A DNA stretch of 64,000 bases. It comes from Chloroflexota bacterium. GTDB taxonomy: Bacteria; Chloroflexota; Dehalococcoidia; Lucifugimonadales; UBA2962. Below the pieces are notes generated by a model. The model was not told the DNA's origin, did not search any database, and saw only the letters and a program-made list of their open reading frames with translations. Of the stretch, positions 60,593 to 64,000 are shown piece by piece; the first letter of the stretch is position 1, and each line of letters begins with the position of its first letter. Location of the stretch: positions 1 to 64,000 of the forward strand of contig PAAV01000052.1 of NCBI GenBank assembly GCA_002699485.1. Reading direction: 5' to 3'. The translations under genes and the position numbers were made by a program.

Positions 60593-61858
60593 ATGACATC
60601 ATTTTCATATTCCGATCCTACAAATTCAAACTCAACCAACGAAAACACATCAGAGGAAAAAACTGATGAGATACAAGATATGGGAGAATTATTAGATTCT
60701 TTTTCATCGATGGATCCCGTTAGACGTGGAGATATTGTTGAGGGTGTCGTAATGAGTTCAGATAGTGACGGTATTCTCGTCAGTTTTGGCCATAAGGCTG
60801 AAGGGTTCGTACCAGCTAGAGAAATGAGCTCATTAAGTCGAGTTGCAGGAAACAGGCCCGAAGTAGGTGATGATATTGTAACTGTAGTTTTGCGTCCTGA
60901 AGGTGGAGACCGCCCAGCGATTTTGTCGATTGATAAAGCTACAGGCGAGAAAAGTTGGCGTCAATTATCGGATTTGGCTGACTCGGACGAAACTATTTAT
61001 GGAACAATAATAGGTTTTAATCGTGGTGGAGCAATTGTTGATGTAGAAGGAGTACAAGGATTTGTACCTGCGTCTCAACTGTCCACTATCTCGCGAGACC
61101 GTTTCAAACCAGCTGATTCTGATGTCGATACCAATAATGAAGGATCAGAAACTTTGGAACTAGGTGATGCCAAAGAATCTGGGGATGAAGAAGTAGCTTC
61201 CGAAACATCAAAAGATTCCGTGGAAGACGATGAGGAAATAGGTAAAAAAATAAAACTACGTGTTTTAGAGGTGAATCGAAGCCGCAACCGTGCGATTTTC
61301 TCAGAAAGAGATTCCATGAAGGCTAGAAGAGATGAGGTAAAAGATAAATTAATTGAAGAACTCGAGATGGGATCGATCGTAAAAGGTAAAGTTTCAGGTA
61401 TTAGTAATTTTGGAGCTTTTGTGGATATTGGTGGTGCAGATGGGTTGATTCACATTTCCGAGCTGTCATGGAGCCAGGTTGAACGCCCTGAAGAGGTGGT
61501 GGAAGTTGGCCAAGAGTTGGACGTTTATATACTTAAAGCTGATAGTGAAACCAAAAAGATTGCTCTAAGCCTAAAGAGGCTAACTCCAGAGCCATGGGAA
61601 AGCATATCGGATCAACTTTCGGTTAACGATGTTGTAGATGCTACTATAACGAAACTGACTAATTTCGGAGCTTTTGCTAGAATTGAAGGATCAGTAGAGG
61701 GTTTGATTCATGTTTCTGAGCTCACCGACAGGATGGTGCAACATCCTCGTGAAGTTGTGAGACAGGGGGATAAAATACGTGTTAAAGTTCTCCGTATTGA
61801 ACCAGAGCGAAGGCGTTTAGGGTTGAGTCTAAAAAGAGCTGAAGAGGATTACGAATAA
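60593..61858 (+). CDS. rpsA: 30S ribosomal protein S1-like, multiple S1 domains
   Basis: Repeated S1 motifs: GDIVEGVV..., GSIVKGKVSGISNFGAFVDIGGADGLIHISELSW, VDATITKLTNFGAFARIEGSVEGLIHVSEL. Confidence 0.88.
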   Translation: MTSFSYSDPTNSNSTNENTSEEKTDEIQDMGELLDSFSSMDPVRRGDIVEGVVMSSDSDGILVSFGHKAEGFVPAREMSSLSRVAGNRPEVGDDIVTVVLRPEGGDRPAILSIDKATGEKSWRQLSDLADSDETIYGTIIGFNRGGAIVDVEGVQGFVPASQLSTISRDRFKPADSDVDTNNEGSETLELGDAKESGDEEVASETSKDSVEDDEEIGKKIKLRVLEVNRSRNRAIFSERDSMKARRDEVKDKLIEELEMGSIVKGKVSGISNFGAFVDIGGADGLIHISELSWSQVERPEEVVEVGQELDVYILKADSETKKIALSLKRLTPEPWESISDQLSVNDVVDATITKLTNFGAFARIEGSVEGLIHVSELTDRMVQHPREVVRQGDKIRVKVLRIEPERRRLGLSLKRAEEDYE

Positions 61859-61868
61859 ACACGAGGAG

Positions 61869-61895
61869 TTCTATGTGAGTCGCTTTTACATAGAA
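61869..61895 (+). promoter_or_regulatory. inverted repeat/hairpin between rpsA and clpC
   Basis: TTCTATGT-GAGTCGCTTTT-ACATAGAA: perfect 8-bp arms, extendable to 11 bp in RNA with G-U pairs. Confidence 0.55.
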
Positions 61896-61942
61896 ACATT
61901 AAAAGGGTCCCCACTTAACTTAATTGAAAAGAGGGTTTATAA

Positions 61943-64000
61943 ATGGCTAGCAGATTCGAAAAATTTTCTGAAAGAGCTAGAAGGGTACTGTCTTTAGCTC
62001 AGGAAGAAGCACAACGGTTTAACCATAACTATATAGGCACTGAACATATACTTCTTGGCCTTTCTCGGGAAACAAATGGGGTTGCGGCAAAGGTATTGTC
62101 TGGCTTAGGAATTGAGTTAAATAAAGTTCGGTCTGCAATTGAATTTATTATCGGCAGAGGAGAGACTTCCTCTCAGGGTGAAATAGGATTAACTCCTAGA
62201 TCAAAGAAAGTGATTGAACTAGCTGTAGATGAAGCTAGAAGAATGAATCACCACTACATAGGTACAGAGCATCTTTTGGTTGGCTTAATGCGGGAAGGCG
62301 AAGGGGTAGCCGCAGGAGTTCTAGAGAGTCTAGGTGCTAGTTTAGATAAAATTCGTACAGAAACTCTTCGGGTTTTGTCACAAAACCTAGAACAAGCTGG
62401 AGTATCTACCTCTCCAGGTCAATCGATACCACGATCTGCTACAAAAACACCTACTTTAGATCAGCTAGGTGTTGATTTAACCGCTTCAGCAAATGCAGGT
62501 AAACTCGACCCAATTGTAGGACGTGATCAAGAAATTCAGAGAGTTACTCAAATTTTGAGTCGCCGAACCAAAAACAATCCCGTTCTGGTGGGCGAACCAG
62601 GCGTAGGAAAAACTGCGATAGTAGAAGCATTAGCTCAGAGAATTGCAATAGGTGATGTGCCAATTACATTGCAAGGAAAGAGATTAGTAACGCTTGATAT
62701 GGGCTCATTAGTCGCAGGCACAAAATACAGAGGTGAATTTGAGGAGAGATTAAAGAAGGTCATTGATGAGATCAAATCGGCCTCGAATTGTGTGCTGTTT
62801 ATAGATGAAGTACATACTATGGTTGGTGCTGGAGCTGCTGAAGGAGCAGTTGATGCAGCCAATATTCTTAAACCTTCTTTGGCAAGAGGAGAGCTGCAGT
62901 GTATTGGAGCGACCACTCAAGACGATTACAGGAAGTATATAGAACGTGATCCGGCATTGGAACGGAGGTTCCAGCCCGTCAAAGTGGAGCAACCATCAGT
63001 TGATGAGACAGTTGAGATACTTAAAGGCGTCAAAGCAGCTTATGAAGAACACCATCAATTGGTGATTAGTGATGAGGCACTCGATTCAGCCGCTCAACTA
63101 GCTTCACGATATATAGCAGACAGGTTTTTGCCTGATAAAGCTATCGATTTAATTGATGAAGCTGCATCGAAAGTGCGTATAGAATTCAATTCTCCGCCAC
63201 CAGCAGTTAAACAAGTTCGACTGGACCTTGAAAAAGTAAAAAAAGACAAAGATGAGGCTATAACTGATCGGAAATATGAAATAGCAGCTGAATTGCGAGA
63301 AAAAGAGAATGAATTGACTGAAACATTGTCAAAAGTCGAAGAGGAATGGGACTCAGATCGTGGAGAAGATGCTCCAGTCGTATCGGCAGACCACATAGGT
63401 GAAGTAGTAAGTATGTGGACAGGCATACCCGTTACTAGGTTGACTTCCTCTGAAACAGAGCGTTTGATAAATATGGAAACAGTTGTCTCAGAGCAAGTAT
63501 TTGGCCAAGATGAGGCTGTAACATCTGTTTCTAAGGCTGTGCGCAGGGCACGTGCGGGGATGAAAAATCCAAAACGGCCAGTTGGCACGTTCATGTTTTT
63601 AGGGCCTACTGGAGTCGGCAAAACTTATTTAGTTCAAAAATTAGCAGAATTTCTTTTTGGTACAGAAGATGCTGTAGTAAGAGTAGATATGTCAGAGTTT
63701 ATGGAAAGGCATTCTGTTGCCAGATTGGTCGGATCTCCTCCAGGATATGTTGGTTATGATGATGGAGGTCAGTTAACTGAGGCTGTAAGACGTAAATCTT
63801 ACAGTGTCATCCTATTGGACGAAATTGAAAAAGCACATCCTGAAGTTTTTAATATTCTGTTACAAATATTTGATGATGGACATCTTACTGATGCTAAGGG
63901 TAGAAAAGTTGATTTTCGCAATACGATTATTGTAATGACCAGCAATATTGGTTCAGACTTGATCAGGCAAGATAAAGGCATTGGCTTCTCTATGGCTGTA
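61943..64000 (+). CDS. clpC: ATP-dependent Clp protease ATP-binding subunit ClpC (3' end outside window)
   Basis: [76 protein letters not shown]. Absent from the ORF track because it runs off the window. Confidence 0.95.
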   Translation, partial: MASRFEKFSERARRVLSLAQEEAQRFNHNYIGTEHILLGLSRETNGVAAKVLSGLGIELNKVRSAIEFIIGRGETSSQGEIGLTPRSKKVIELAVDEARRMNHHYIGTEHLLVGLMREGEGVAAGVLESLGASLDKIRTETLRVLSQNLEQAGVSTSPGQSIPRSATKTPTLDQLGVDLTASANAGKLDPIVGRDQEIQRVTQILSRRTKNNPVLVGEPGVGKTAIVEALAQRIAIGDVPITLQGKRLVTLDMGSLVAGTKYRGEFEERLKKVIDEIKSASNCVLFIDEVHTMVGAGAAEGAVDAANILKPSLARGELQCIGATTQDDYRKYIERDPALERRFQPVKVEQPSVDETVEILKGVKAAYEEHHQLVISDEALDSAAQLASRYIADRFLPDKAIDLIDEAASKVRIEFNSPPPAVKQVRLDLEKVKKDKDEAITDRKYEIAAELREKENELTETLSKVEEEWDSDRGEDAPVVSADHIGEVVSMWTGIPVTRLTSSETERLINMETVVSEQVFGQDEAVTSVSKAVRRARAGMKNPKRPVGTFMFLGPTGVGKTYLVQKLAEFLFGTEDAVVRVDMSEFMERHSVARLVGSPPGYVGYDDGGQLTEAVRRKSYSVILLDEIEKAHPEVFNILLQIFDDGHLTDAKGRKVDFRNTIIVMTSNIGSDLIRQDKGIGFSMAV

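Noticed and set aside
62635-63981. Minus-strand ORFs at 62635-62916, 62750-62992, 63094-63621 and 63799-63981
   Set aside because: All are antisense to the truncated clpC coding sequence, which the ORF track omits because it runs off the window.
1-64000. CRISPR arrays, transposases, integrases, phage or plasmid modules
   Set aside because: No regularly spaced repeats and no recognisable mobile-element proteins on either strand.

Overview
This window looks like an ordinary chromosomal segment of a free-living, low-GC bacterium. My guess from gene content is Chloroflexota (SAR202/Dehalococcoidia-like); no taxonomic search was possible. I saw no prophage, transposon or CRISPR array. Identifiable content: an arginine cluster (argJ-argB-argD-argG, then acyl-CoA dehydrogenase and MaoC genes, then argH), rpe, tsaD, three Kelch lipoproteins, a tandem pair of alanine-racemase/D-threonine-aldolase-fold proteins, argS, cca, fumC, rarA, coaE, a CbbQ/CbbO-type MoxR-VWA pair, a Gld-like ABC cluster, speD-speB, a cysteine desulfurase, trxA, a tyrA-like/aroA/gmk/pepN/glycerate kinase run, a solitary 5S rRNA, an rpsA-like gene and a truncated clpC. 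The most notable signal is a dispersed selenocysteine system. (i) The selD ORF in the supplied track is truncated: an in-frame UGA at 25427-25429 on the minus strand lies exactly at the SelD catalytic Cys/Sec position (IRLTQLSSSAG-U-AAK), followed by a 9-bp hairpin with the expected bacterial SECIS geometry. (ii) selA lies at 35087-36520. (iii) An unannotated UCA-anticodon tRNA-Sec (selC) lies at about 50340-50434, under spurious ORFs. selB was not found in the window. Other points: rpe seems to need a non-canonical ATT start, one of the tandem PLP-fold paralogs has lost both candidate Schiff-base lysines, and the TyrA-like protein has lost several signature motifs.
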